This document shows, piece by piece, positions 8,283 to 16,880 of a stretch of 64,000 nt of DNA (the first letter of the stretch is position 1; every line of letters begins with the position of its first letter). The position numbers were made by a program, and so were the translations under genes. The stretch is from Occallatibacter riparius (GTDB lineage: Bacteria; Acidobacteriota; Terriglobia; Terriglobales; Acidobacteriaceae): positions 2,914,001 to 2,978,000 of the forward strand of contig NZ_CP093313.1 of assembly GCF_025264625.1 (NCBI RefSeq), given 5' to 3'. The notes beneath the pieces were generated by a model. That model ran no database searches. It had not been told where the DNA came from and saw only the letters and a list, made by a program, of their open reading frames with translations.

Positions 8283-8341
8283 CCCTAAGCCTTAACCCCT
8301 AAACTCTTCTACTCCCTATTCCGTGTTGCCTACTCCCTGCC
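8283..8341 (+). repeat. Heptamer array (CCCTAAG/ACTCCCT units), right arm of an inverted pair
   Basis: A continuous 7-bp period: CCCTAAG, CCTTAAC, CCCTAAA, CTCTTCT, ACTCCCT, ATTCCGT, GTTGCCT, ACTCCCT, GCC. Its 3' part is complementary in type to the array at 8218-8240. Confidence 0.8.
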
Positions 8342-8415
8342 TTTTCCCGTTGCACCGTCGCCCCAATCCGCGTACCTTGACTGCGAGCACTCATTCCATC
8401 CAGGAGTTCCTTCGA

Positions 8416-8721
8416 ATGCCTCTACTCGCATTGTTGCTGCTGCAGTCTCAAGCCGATATCCAGCGCGCTCAGGCCATGCTGCCGGCCGTATTCACCGGAA
8501 TGTTCCTGTTCGCCATCATCGGTATCGCCCTCGTCATCATCCCGACCTGGTTCGTCTGCAAAAAGGCTGGATTCTCGCCCTGGCTCTCGCTGCTGGTCAT
8601 CGTCCCCATGGGCGGACTCGTCCTGCTCTACGTCTTAGCTTTCGCCGAGTGGAAGGTCGTACCCACCGCACAAACGGCCTATATCCCGCCCGCACCGCCC
8701 GCCTACCCACCCCAGGCATAA
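8416..8721 (+). CDS. Small membrane protein, first of a tandem pair
   Basis: 101 residues of unknown function. Two hydrophobic segments, about residues 22-42 (FTGMFLFAIIGIALVIIPTWF) and 52-70 (LSLLVIVPMGGLVLLYVLAF), flank a polar loop CKKAGFSPW; the tail is Pro/Ala-rich (PPAPPAYPP). The core W-F-x-C-K-K-A-G-F-S-P-W-L-x-L-L is shared with the next gene at 8914, so the two are tandem duplicates. I chose the ATG at 8416 because AGGAG lies 9 nt upstream; an earlier TTG at 8323 would add an implausible Pro/Arg-rich leader inside the repeat array. The pair sits between ispF and gltX with no obvious functional link. Confidence 0.8.
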   Translation: MPLLALLLLQSQADIQRAQAMLPAVFTGMFLFAIIGIALVIIPTWFVCKKAGFSPWLSLLVIVPMGGLVLLYVLAFAEWKVVPTAQTAYIPPAPPAYPPQA

Positions 8722-8748
8722 AGTTAACGAGTCACCAACCTCCCGTGC

Positions 8749-8781
8749 CCCATCCTTTCGCGATTCCGGCGAAAGGGTGGG
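8749..8781. repeat. 13-bp hairpin between the tandem membrane-protein genes
   Basis: CCCATCCTTTCGC pairs with GCGAAAGGGTGGG across a 7-nt loop, with one wobble pair. There is no T-run, so it may be a palindromic repeat or a weak terminator. Confidence 0.55.
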
Positions 8782-8913
8782 ATACCACGAACCTGTGCGC
8801 TTCGGCCTCGCCTGGGACCAGGCCGCCGCAGGCCAACACAAATCCCTTCCCCCTCGACTTCATCCGGTGCTACGATTCCCGCGTCGCCTTCCCCCGACAA
8901 TTGGAGAATCTCC

Positions 8914-9207
8914 ATGGCCTACCTCCTCCAGCACGCTTATTTCGTATTCTTCATTGCCATCCCGTTTGTGCTGGTGTTCTGGATGCTCCCGCTCTGGTTC
9001 ATTTGCAAAAAGGCCGGCTTTTCGCCGTGGCTCACCCTGCTCAATTGCATCCCTTTCGGCAACGCTGTTCTGCTTTATCTCATTGCCTTCGCCGACTGGA
9101 AGCGCCACCCCATGTTCCAGGCCGAGCCCGTCCCTCCGCCCGCCGCGTCCGAAACCACACAAAACGCTACCCACCCGCACATCGTTGCCCGCCGCATCCA
9201 GCCCTGA
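8914..9207 (+). CDS. Small membrane protein, second of a tandem pair
   Basis: 97 residues, paralogous to the gene at 8416. Hydrophobic segments lie at about residues 9-30 (YFVFFIAIPFVLVFWMLPLWF) and 40-60, around the shared loop CKKAGFSPWLTLL; the C-terminal ~30 residues are polar and Pro-rich. Conserved positions in both copies are W-F, C-K-K-A-G-F-S-P-W-L, the Pro-Gly pair in the second segment, and A-F-A-x-W-K. GGAGA 6-8 nt before the ATG supports the start. Function is unknown; the invariant Cys-Lys-Lys loop is the only feature that could suggest a specific role. Similar short two-pass proteins occur widely as uncharacterised genes, so no function is proposed. Confidence 0.8.
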   Translation: MAYLLQHAYFVFFIAIPFVLVFWMLPLWFICKKAGFSPWLTLLNCIPFGNAVLLYLIAFADWKRHPMFQAEPVPPPAASETTQNATHPHIVARRIQP

Positions 9208-9219
9208 ACAGGAAGTGGA

Positions 9220-9264
9220 GTAGCGCCGGTGTCCACACCGGCTGTTGTGCGGGTGTCCTCACCC
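9220..9264 (+). repeat. GTAGCGCCGG-type palindromic repeat, copy 1
   Basis: Begins GTAGCGCCGGTGTCCA, contains the hairpin GCCGGTG/CACCGGC, and continues GGCTGTTGTGCGGGTGTCC. A related copy follows gltX at 10836, so the gene is bracketed by two copies. Confidence 0.65.
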
Positions 9265-9306
9265 AGGCTCGTGTGGCCATAAGACAGCTAAAATCGAAAT
9301 AGAACA

Positions 9307-10839
9307 ATGTCAGACCAAACCGCCACAAAACCCCGCGTCCGCTTCGCCCCCTCGCCCACCGGATTCCTCCACGTCGGCTCCGCCCGCACGTTCATCTTCA
9401 ACTGGCTCTACGCGCGCCACAACGGCGGAACCATGGTTTTCCGCCTCGACGACACTGACGTCGAGCGCAACACCGACGCGAGCGTCCAGTCCATCTTCGA
9501 AGGCCTCCGTTGGCTCGGCCTCAATTGGGATGAGGAATACAAGCAATCCGAGCGGCTCGATCTCCACCGTGCCGCCGCCCAGGCCATCTTCGAGAAGGGC
9601 CTCGCCTACCGCGACTTCACCCCCGCCCACGCTGCCGAAGGCGAAGCCTCATCCGCCCAGGGTGCATGGCTCTTCAACCCCGGCATGCGCGAGCTCTCCC
9701 GCGAGGCGTCCGACCGCCGCGCCGCCGCGGGCGAGCCCTTCGCCCTCCGCTACCGCGTCCCCCGCGGAGCCGGTCGCCTGGTCCAGTTCAATGACGCCGT
9801 CTACGGCGAGATGTCCAAGCCTGCCGACGAGGTCGAAGACTTCGCCCTCCTGCGTTCCGACGGCAATCCGACTTACCACTTATCGTCCTGCGTCGACGAC
9901 GCCGACCTGCGTATCACCCAGATCATTCGCGGCCAGGACCACCTCACCAACACCTTCAAGCATGTCCTCATCTTCGAGGGCCTCGGCGCCACCCCGCCGC
10001 AGTTTGCGCACCTCCCGCTGCTCGTCGCCCCCGACGGCGCCAAGCTCAGCAAGCGCAAGCACGGTCCCGTGGTCAGCGTCACCACCTACCGCGACGCCGG
10101 ATTCGTCCCCGAAGCTTTCATCAACTTCCTCTGCCTCCTCGGCTGGTCACCCAAAAACGACCTCGAGTTCATGCAGATCGCTCAGCTCACCGAGCTCTTC
10201 ACCCTCGAAGGCGTCAACCGCTCCAACGCCGTCGTGAACTTTTCCGAAGAGACGCCCTTCGACCCTAAGGCCGTTCATCTCAACGGCGAGCATCTCCGGG
10301 TGCTCTCCGTCGAAGACTTGACCCAGCGCCTCCTGCCGTTCTTCGTCAACGCCGGCCTGATCGCGACTGACCCATCCTCTTCCCCCTCTTCTTTCGAAAA
10401 CGGCGGGATCGACGATGCGGCGATCAAGAAACTCCTCGCCGTCACGCCCCTCATCCGCGAGCGCATCCGCCTCATGGCCGAAGCCCCGGCCGCGGCCGAC
10501 TTCTTCTTCCTCTCCGAACTCCCGCCCTACGACCCCGCGGAGTTGATCCCGCAGATCAGCAAGAAAGAGCAGGGCGATGCCGCCCTCGCCCTGCGCGTCC
10601 TCAAGCACGCCGCTGAAGTCCTCGACGAAACCGACTTCAACCACGACGCGCTCGATCACGCCCTCCGCGAAGCCGCCGCCGACCTCGGCCTCAAAGCCGG
10701 CCCCATGTTCCAGCCGATACGTGTTGCCGTCTGCGGCCGCAAGAACGCCCCGCCCCTCTTCGAAACCATGGTCGTCCTCGGCAAAGAAACCTGCCTGACC
10801 CGCATCCGCCAGGCCGAAGAGAAACTAACGACCCTGTAG
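9307..10839 (+). CDS. gltX: Glutamyl-tRNA synthetase
   Basis: 510 residues, class Ic aminoacyl-tRNA synthetase charging tRNA-Glu in the cytoplasm. The HIGH-type ATP site is in [11 protein letters not shown] near residues 14-24, and the KMSKS-type loop is K-L-S-K-R-K-H-G near residue 248. The intervening [22 protein letters not shown] block and the C-terminal anticodon-binding helices ([22 protein letters not shown]) are typical. The N-terminal catalytic domain reads as a discriminating-type GluRS, but specificity cannot be fixed by eye. Because glnS is also present (11543), Gln-tRNA could be made directly. A TAAAAT hexamer 12 nt before the ATG suggests a very short leader without a Shine-Dalgarno. 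Confidence 0.97.
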   Translation: MSDQTATKPRVRFAPSPTGFLHVGSARTFIFNWLYARHNGGTMVFRLDDTDVERNTDASVQSIFEGLRWLGLNWDEEYKQSERLDLHRAAAQAIFEKGLAYRDFTPAHAAEGEASSAQGAWLFNPGMRELSREASDRRAAAGEPFALRYRVPRGAGRLVQFNDAVYGEMSKPADEVEDFALLRSDGNPTYHLSSCVDDADLRITQIIRGQDHLTNTFKHVLIFEGLGATPPQFAHLPLLVAPDGAKLSKRKHGPVVSVTTYRDAGFVPEAFINFLCLLGWSPKNDLEFMQIAQLTELFTLEGVNRSNAVVNFSEETPFDPKAVHLNGEHLRVLSVEDLTQRLLPFFVNAGLIATDPSSSPSSFENGGIDDAAIKKLLAVTPLIRERIRLMAEAPAAADFFFLSELPPYDPAELIPQISKKEQGDAALALRVLKHAAEVLDETDFNHDALDHALREAAADLGLKAGPMFQPIRVAVCGRKNAPPLFETMVVLGKETCLTRIRQAEEKLTTL

Positions 10840-10925
10840 CGCCGGTCTCCAGATTCGGCGCCCCCCGCGAGCGCTTTGTGCTCGCTGGGATAGAGATCGG
10901 CTGTCGTGCCGGTCTTCAAGACCCC
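10836..10925 (+). repeat. GTAGCGCCGG-type palindromic repeat, copy 2
   Basis: GTAGCGCCGGTCTCCAGATTCGGC overlaps the gltX stop; after an insert containing the hairpin GCGAGC/GCTCGC, the element resumes as ATCGGCTGTCGTGCCGGTCTTC. Ends and order match copy 1 at 9220. Confidence 0.6.
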
Positions 10926-11053
10926 ACATACCGCAGCCTCCCACCTGGCTCGCTGCGGCCTGGAATCCGCAGTCCGAATTGACAGAGATCCCACCACTCC
11001 TTACCCTAATGAAACCCAATCCCTGCAATTCCTAAACCTAGAAGGAAAAGAAG

Positions 11054-11473
11054 GTGCTCGTGTCGAATAAGCTGATTCTGCGACTCACCGTTCTCCTCGC
11101 ATGCTTCACCCTTTCCGCCAACAGCTTCAAAGCAGAAGCACAATCCCCGGCGCCAAGCGCGGGCCAGGCTGCCGGAATCTTCGCCATCCTCATCGGCTCC
11201 GCTGCCGGTGCCGGCGTTGGGATATATCTATTGGTCCGTCCAGCGCACAATGTAACCGGCTGCGTATCCGCGGAAGTCAACGGTCTGCAGCTTACCGATG
11301 AAAACGGTAAGGATCATTACGTTCTCGGGGGAGAAACTGCAATGCTCAAGGCCGGCGATCGGGTGCGCCTCTCCGGAAAGCCGGGCAAGGACGCGAACAA
11401 ACAAAAGACCTTCCTGGTGAAGAAAGTAACTAAGATTTATGGCGCCTGCAACCCGGACACCCGATTACCCTGA
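11054..11473 (+). CDS. Small exported or membrane-anchored protein
   Basis: 139 residues of unknown function. The N-terminus has a signal-like hydrophobic stretch (LILRLTVLLACFTLSANSF), then a second Gly/Ala-rich hydrophobic segment at about residues 40-60 (AGIFAILIGSAAGAGVGIYLLV). The C-terminal ~75 residues (VTGCVSAEVNGLQLTDENGK ... RVRLSGKPGKDANKQKTFLVKKV) look like a small beta-barrel of the kind that may bind a ligand or act as an OB-like fold. Two cysteines (residues ~72 and ~131) could form a disulfide. The GTG start is preceded by GAAGGAAAAGAAG, a good ribosome binding site. It lies between gltX and glnS, in the same direction, but probably is functionally unrelated to them. Confidence 0.72.
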   Translation: MLVSNKLILRLTVLLACFTLSANSFKAEAQSPAPSAGQAAGIFAILIGSAAGAGVGIYLLVRPAHNVTGCVSAEVNGLQLTDENGKDHYVLGGETAMLKAGDRVRLSGKPGKDANKQKTFLVKKVTKIYGACNPDTRLP

Positions 11474-11542
11474 ACTGGCAGCTCGCAAGATTGCGCCAGG
11501 GCCGGCGGGCATGAACCCATCGCTCCGTGAAAAAATAGACTC

Positions 11543-13273
<1,731 letters not shown>

Positions 13274-13297
13274 TAACTTACCTGCGAACCCAACTCC

Positions 13298-13618
13298 ATG
13301 CGCGATCTGCGAGAGTTCGAGACTCTTTCCGAGGACTGGCCGAAGCGCCTCAAATCGTGGCGTGACGCTGTGTTCGTTTGGAAGCAGTGGGACCGCCCAA
13401 ATGAGATCTGGACACACGATCATTGCTGGCCGTGTTTTGCGTGCATTTGCGACCATCGCGAGCGCTTCCCGGAAAGGAAACAGGCACACGCAGAACGTGG
13501 TTGCTATCGGCACGCCTACTATACGGAGCAAGAGCCTGGTGTTTACCTTTGGGTCTGCCGCAATTGTTTCAAGCGTTTGAAATCCGAACTCCACTGGACT
13601 GTCGCATCACCCGAATAG
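13298..13618 (+). CDS. Small Cys/His-rich protein, possibly metal-binding
   Basis: 106 residues of unknown function. It begins 24 bp after glnS and may be translated from the same message. The middle and C-terminal parts carry H-C-W-P-C-F-A-C-I-C-D-H, then C-Y-R-H, and finally W-V-C-R-N-C-F, giving paired C-x-x-C and Cys/His clusters that could coordinate zinc. The N-terminal helix MRDLREFETLSEDWPKRLKSW is charged. No signal peptide or membrane segment. There is no recognisable domain family, so the metal-binding suggestion rests only on the spacing of Cys and His residues. No clear Shine-Dalgarno lies before the ATG. Confidence 0.65.
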   Translation: MRDLREFETLSEDWPKRLKSWRDAVFVWKQWDRPNEIWTHDHCWPCFACICDHRERFPERKQAHAERGCYRHAYYTEQEPGVYLWVCRNCFKRLKSELHWTVASPE

Positions 13619-13648
13619 ACACGTGAATGCCTTCCGAAGCGAGGAACC

Positions 13649-13957
13649 ATGCCCGACTTCATCCGCATCTGCTCCCAGTCCGAACTCCCCGCCTCCGGCA
13701 CTGTAGCCGAATTCACCGCCAACGGCCGCGCGCTCTGCGTTGCCAATCTCAACGGCGCCATCTCTGTGCTGAATGGCGTCTGCCCGCACGAGGAAGGCCC
13801 GCTCGGCGAAGGCACCATCGAGAACGGCTGCGTCGTTTGCCCCTGGCACGGCTACGGCTTCGATCTTCGCACCGGCCAGGCCCCCGACGACCCCTCCATG
13901 AAAGTTGAAGTCTTCGAATCCAAACTCGAAGACGGCGAACTCCGCGCAAAGCTCTAG
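13649..13957 (+). CDS. Rieske [2Fe-2S] ferredoxin
   Basis: 102 residues, a single Rieske domain acting as a soluble electron carrier. The cluster ligands are visible as C-P-H near residues 47-49 and C-P-W-H near residues 65-68 (C-x-H ... C-x-x-H), with the Gly-rich stretch E-G-P-L-G-E-G between them. The length and the absence of a transit segment fit a bacterial ferredoxin component of a dioxygenase-like system or a NirD-like protein, but no oxygenase gene is adjacent, so its partner is unknown. GAGGA lies 4-8 nt before the ATG. A 14-bp perfect hairpin follows the gene and is shared with the convergent gene at 14018. Confidence 0.93.
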   Translation: MPDFIRICSQSELPASGTVAEFTANGRALCVANLNGAISVLNGVCPHEEGPLGEGTIENGCVVCPWHGYGFDLRTGQAPDDPSMKVEVFESKLEDGELRAKL

Positions 13958-13965
13958 CAGCAGAA

Positions 13966-14001
13966 ACGGCAACACCCTGCCTCGCAGCAGGGTGTTGCCG
14001 T
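13966..14001. terminator. Bidirectional hairpin between convergent genes
   Basis: ACGGCAACACCCTG pairs perfectly with CAGGGTGTTGCCGT across an 8-nt loop. It lies between the stops of the Rieske gene (+) and the large secreted protein (-). No T-run follows, so efficiency is uncertain. Confidence 0.75.
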
Positions 14002-14017
14002 TGGTGGCGCGTTCAGT

Positions 14018-16576
14018 CTAGTTCAATCCCACATCATCAAACAGCGTGACGGTAGGATCTCCCGAGTAGTTATCGTCGTGACTGGTCATCGTCAGCGTGT
14101 AGCTGGTTCCGGCCGTCACGGCAATCGTCTTGTTCACCCAGGCTGTGGTCGAGCATGTCTTAGCCAGGATCGTGCTCGTGGTGCTCGTTGCGTTGTTCTT
14201 CAGCGTGATCACCGCCCAGTCGTAGGTCACGGTATCCGGGCAGGTCTCCTTGTACCACAGGCTGAGCTGGCTCTTGCCCGTTGGCACCGTGAAGGTCTGC
14301 GCGAACGTGCTGTCGCCATTCGTTGCCGCTGTCGAGCCCGCTCTTGCGCAGTAGGTGCCGCCGTGGCAGCCGCTGTTCGCAATGCTGGTTGAAGCGCCCG
14401 AAACCGTCCAGCCGCTCGACGTGCCGGTTTCGAATCCGCCATTCGTGATGCCGCCCGTCACAACCGTGTTAGTCGTCGCAACATCGTCGAACAGCGTATA
14501 CGTCGCATCGCCCGAGTAGTTATCGTCGTGGCTCGTCAGCGTGAGCGTGTAGCTGTGACCCGCCGTAAGCACGCCCGTGATGTTCACCCATGAACTGTTC
14601 GTCTGGCACACCTTCGAGAGCAGCGTCGCCGTGGTTCCGGCCGTGTTGTCCTTCAGGCTCGCAGTCGCCCAGTCGTAGGTCACGGTGTCCGGGCACGTCA
14701 TCTTGTACCAGAATGAAATGCCCGTAGCACCCGTCGGAGCAGTGAACGTCTGAGCAAGGCTGCTGTCGCCGTTCGTCGGTGAAGTCGAACCGGCGCGTGC
14801 GCAATAAGTGCCGCTGTGGCAGCCGCTGCTCACTACGCTCGTGGATGCGCCGGAAACCGTCCATCCGCTGGTGGTGCCGGTCTCGAAGCCTCCATTGGTG
14901 ATGCCGCTGCCTCCGCCTCCGCTGCTGGTAATGGTGAGCGATACGGTGGTGGAGTGGGTTGCGGATCCCTCGGTGCCCGTCACCGTCAGCGTGTACGTCC
15001 CAGCTACCGCAGCCGAGGTGGTCGAGATACTCAGAGTAGAACTGCTGCCCGCCGTCACCGATGTCGGACTCAGCGAAGCAGTCACTCCACTCGGCGCGCC
15101 GGAGACAGCCAGCGACACCGTCCCCGCGCTGCCTGAAGTTACGGCCGTCGATATCGTGCTGCTGCCCGCACTGCCTGCCGCCACGCTCATGCTCGATGGC
15201 GATGCCGAGATCGAAAAGTCATTCGACGTCGTCCCGCCGCTCACTGAGACTGCGGAACTCGTTCCCTTGAATCCCACGTTGATTGTGCCTGTGGCAGTAA
15301 TCGTCTGGCTGCCGCTCGTATTCAGCACCACGCCGCTGAAGGTGTGCGCGCCCGCGTCCGTGGACGTGAACGTGTAGTCAGCCGGCAGCACTGCAGACCC
15401 GTCCGTGCTGGTGAAATGAATCTTTCCGCGATACGACGACATGTTTGCCCCGGCGCTGTTCTTGGTCTGCACCGTGATGCTGAACGCCGATCCGGCCGTT
15501 GCGCTCGCCGGTGTCGTCACCGTGAAAGACACAGGGCCAAGAGCGCAGCCATTCTGCAGGTTCGACCACTCGGCCTGCACTGTGTACCCATCCGCTGTGC
15601 CCTGGATTGCATTGCAGATGTCGCCCACTTCGCCATTCGTGTTGTCATACCAGGCCAGCGGCGGCGCGGTCGTAGTCGCCAGGCCCACCGCGGCATCGGT
15701 GATCGTCTCCGCAAACTCGTGACTGGCAACCGAGGTGTAGTTGTTGAACCCAGTCGCGGAATTGCCGCAACCTGTATAGCATCCGCTGCCCGACTGCATA
15801 TCGGGCTGCACTCCATAGAGGAGGTTCCGACCGGCGCTCGAAATCGTTCCGTGATACGCGCAGAATCCACCTGAAACGCAGCTCGATGACCCGCCCTGCG
15901 TAATCGTCTTCCCCGCCGGGAAGTAGATCATGTAGAGCGTGTCGGCGTTGCCGCTCGCGTCGTAGTCGGGCGCTGGCAGATGGCTCGCGTTGATCTGCGC
16001 CTGCAGTTCCGACTGGATCTGCGCGTCACTGATCGTCGAGCCATTATTCGCGGCGCTCGGCGTAATCGTGTAGCTGCCCAGGAATGCGTTGGAGCCGCCT
16101 CGCGCGATGATCTGATTCCCAGTGGTGCCGCCGCCGCTCACGCCCTGCGTGCTGTACTCGCTGAGCATGTCCATGTAGGTGCCATTCGTCAGCGCGGAAT
16201 AGAAGTTGGGCAGCCCCGTGCTCAGGGCCGGCAGATACGAGCCGCTGCCGTAGTACACCACCACCACCTTGATGTTCGAAACCACCGGCCCACCGTAATA
16301 CGTCAAGTGGGCGCCCGATGGTCCGGGGCTGATCGGCGACCGCGGATTAATCAGCGGTCCGCTGTCGTTCTTCATCGGCACGTCATGGTGCAGACGCACC
16401 TGGTAAGCCCTCTCCGGCTGCGGCGCCGGCATCGACTGGTTGGGTTCGGGAACCTGCGCCCCGGCACTCATAGCCGAGAGGCTGATGATGGCAGCGGCAA
16501 GCGCGCTGCGAGTGAACCTGAGCTTGACAATGGACTTTCCCTCGCCCGCAGGCGCGGGACGGCATGCCAGACGCAT
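14018..16576 (-). CDS. Secreted protease-like protein with Ig-like and duplicated C-terminal jelly-roll-like domains
   Basis: 852 residues. After an N-terminal export signal (hydrophobic stretch near residues 22-40), about residues 85-350 resemble a secreted enzyme-like domain: ASHEFAETITD near residue 288 gives an H-E-x-x-E zinc-site-like motif, followed by W-Y-D-N-T-N-G-E-V-G-D-I-C-N. About residues 350-545 hold Ig/cadherin-like repeats rich in Ser and Thr. Two copies of a ~150-residue beta-rich domain (ITNGGFETG...SGW ... HDDNYSGD...TLFDD) begin near residues 557 and 709 and share most of their sequence; these resemble carbohydrate-binding jelly rolls. GGAGGT lies 4 nt before the ATG at 16576. 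Substrate is unknown; a cell-surface protease or binding protein is plausible. Confidence 0.85.
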   Translation of the reverse strand: MRLACRPAPAGEGKSIVKLRFTRSALAAAIISLSAMSAGAQVPEPNQSMPAPQPERAYQVRLHHDVPMKNDSGPLINPRSPISPGPSGAHLTYYGGPVVSNIKVVVVYYGSGSYLPALSTGLPNFYSALTNGTYMDMLSEYSTQGVSGGGTTGNQIIARGGSNAFLGSYTITPSAANNGSTISDAQIQSELQAQINASHLPAPDYDASGNADTLYMIYFPAGKTITQGGSSSCVSGGFCAYHGTISSAGRNLLYGVQPDMQSGSGCYTGCGNSATGFNNYTSVASHEFAETITDAAVGLATTTAPPLAWYDNTNGEVGDICNAIQGTADGYTVQAEWSNLQNGCALGPVSFTVTTPASATAGSAFSITVQTKNSAGANMSSYRGKIHFTSTDGSAVLPADYTFTSTDAGAHTFSGVVLNTSGSQTITATGTINVGFKGTSSAVSVSGGTTSNDFSISASPSSMSVAAGSAGSSTISTAVTSGSAGTVSLAVSGAPSGVTASLSPTSVTAGSSSTLSISTTSAAVAGTYTLTVTGTEGSATHSTTVSLTITSSGGGGSGITNGGFETGTTSGWTVSGASTSVVSSGCHSGTYCARAGSTSPTNGDSSLAQTFTAPTGATGISFWYKMTCPDTVTYDWATASLKDNTAGTTATLLSKVCQTNSSWVNITGVLTAGHSYTLTLTSHDDNYSGDATYTLFDDVATTNTVVTGGITNGGFETGTSSGWTVSGASTSIANSGCHGGTYCARAGSTAATNGDSTFAQTFTVPTGKSQLSLWYKETCPDTVTYDWAVITLKNNATSTTSTILAKTCSTTAWVNKTIAVTAGTSYTLTMTSHDDNYSGDPTVTLFDDVGLN

Positions 16577-16879
16577 ACTAACCTCCGAAGAGATTTCGTC
16601 TCTTCTCTTCTATGTAGTGTTGGAAAGGATTTTGTGCCATTCGTAGATGGCTTTTAGTGGATCGATGGGTCCGCAGGCGAACGAAGGGGAAGCAGTCATG
16701 CCCGTCGAGCAAGGGCATGACGAAAATTACCGCGGCAGTCTACGAACCCCCTGCAACACTGTCAAGACGAAAAAACCAAACGAGAGGCAAAGCGATTAAG
16801 CATCGGCACGCTTCTCATTGAACGAGGCGTGTGCCGTACTGGTCCCTGGTGCCTGGTCCCTGACTTTCTACTCTCTGCT
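16577..16879. other. Intergenic region with hairpin and heptamer array
   Basis: 303 bp between two minus-strand genes. It carries a perfect 9-bp palindrome GTCATGCCC/GGGCATGAC (16695-16721) and the array at 16839. The GGAGGT ribosome binding site of the downstream gene is at its left edge. No gene is seen. Confidence 0.7.
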
Positions 16880-16880
16880 T
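16839..16880 (+). repeat. Heptamer array (CTGGTCC units)
   Basis: Six successive 7-bp units: CTGGTCC, CTGGTGC, CTGGTCC, CTGACTT, TCTACTC, TCTGCTT. It lies directly downstream of the hexaheme cytochrome gene and touches its stop codon. Confidence 0.75.
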
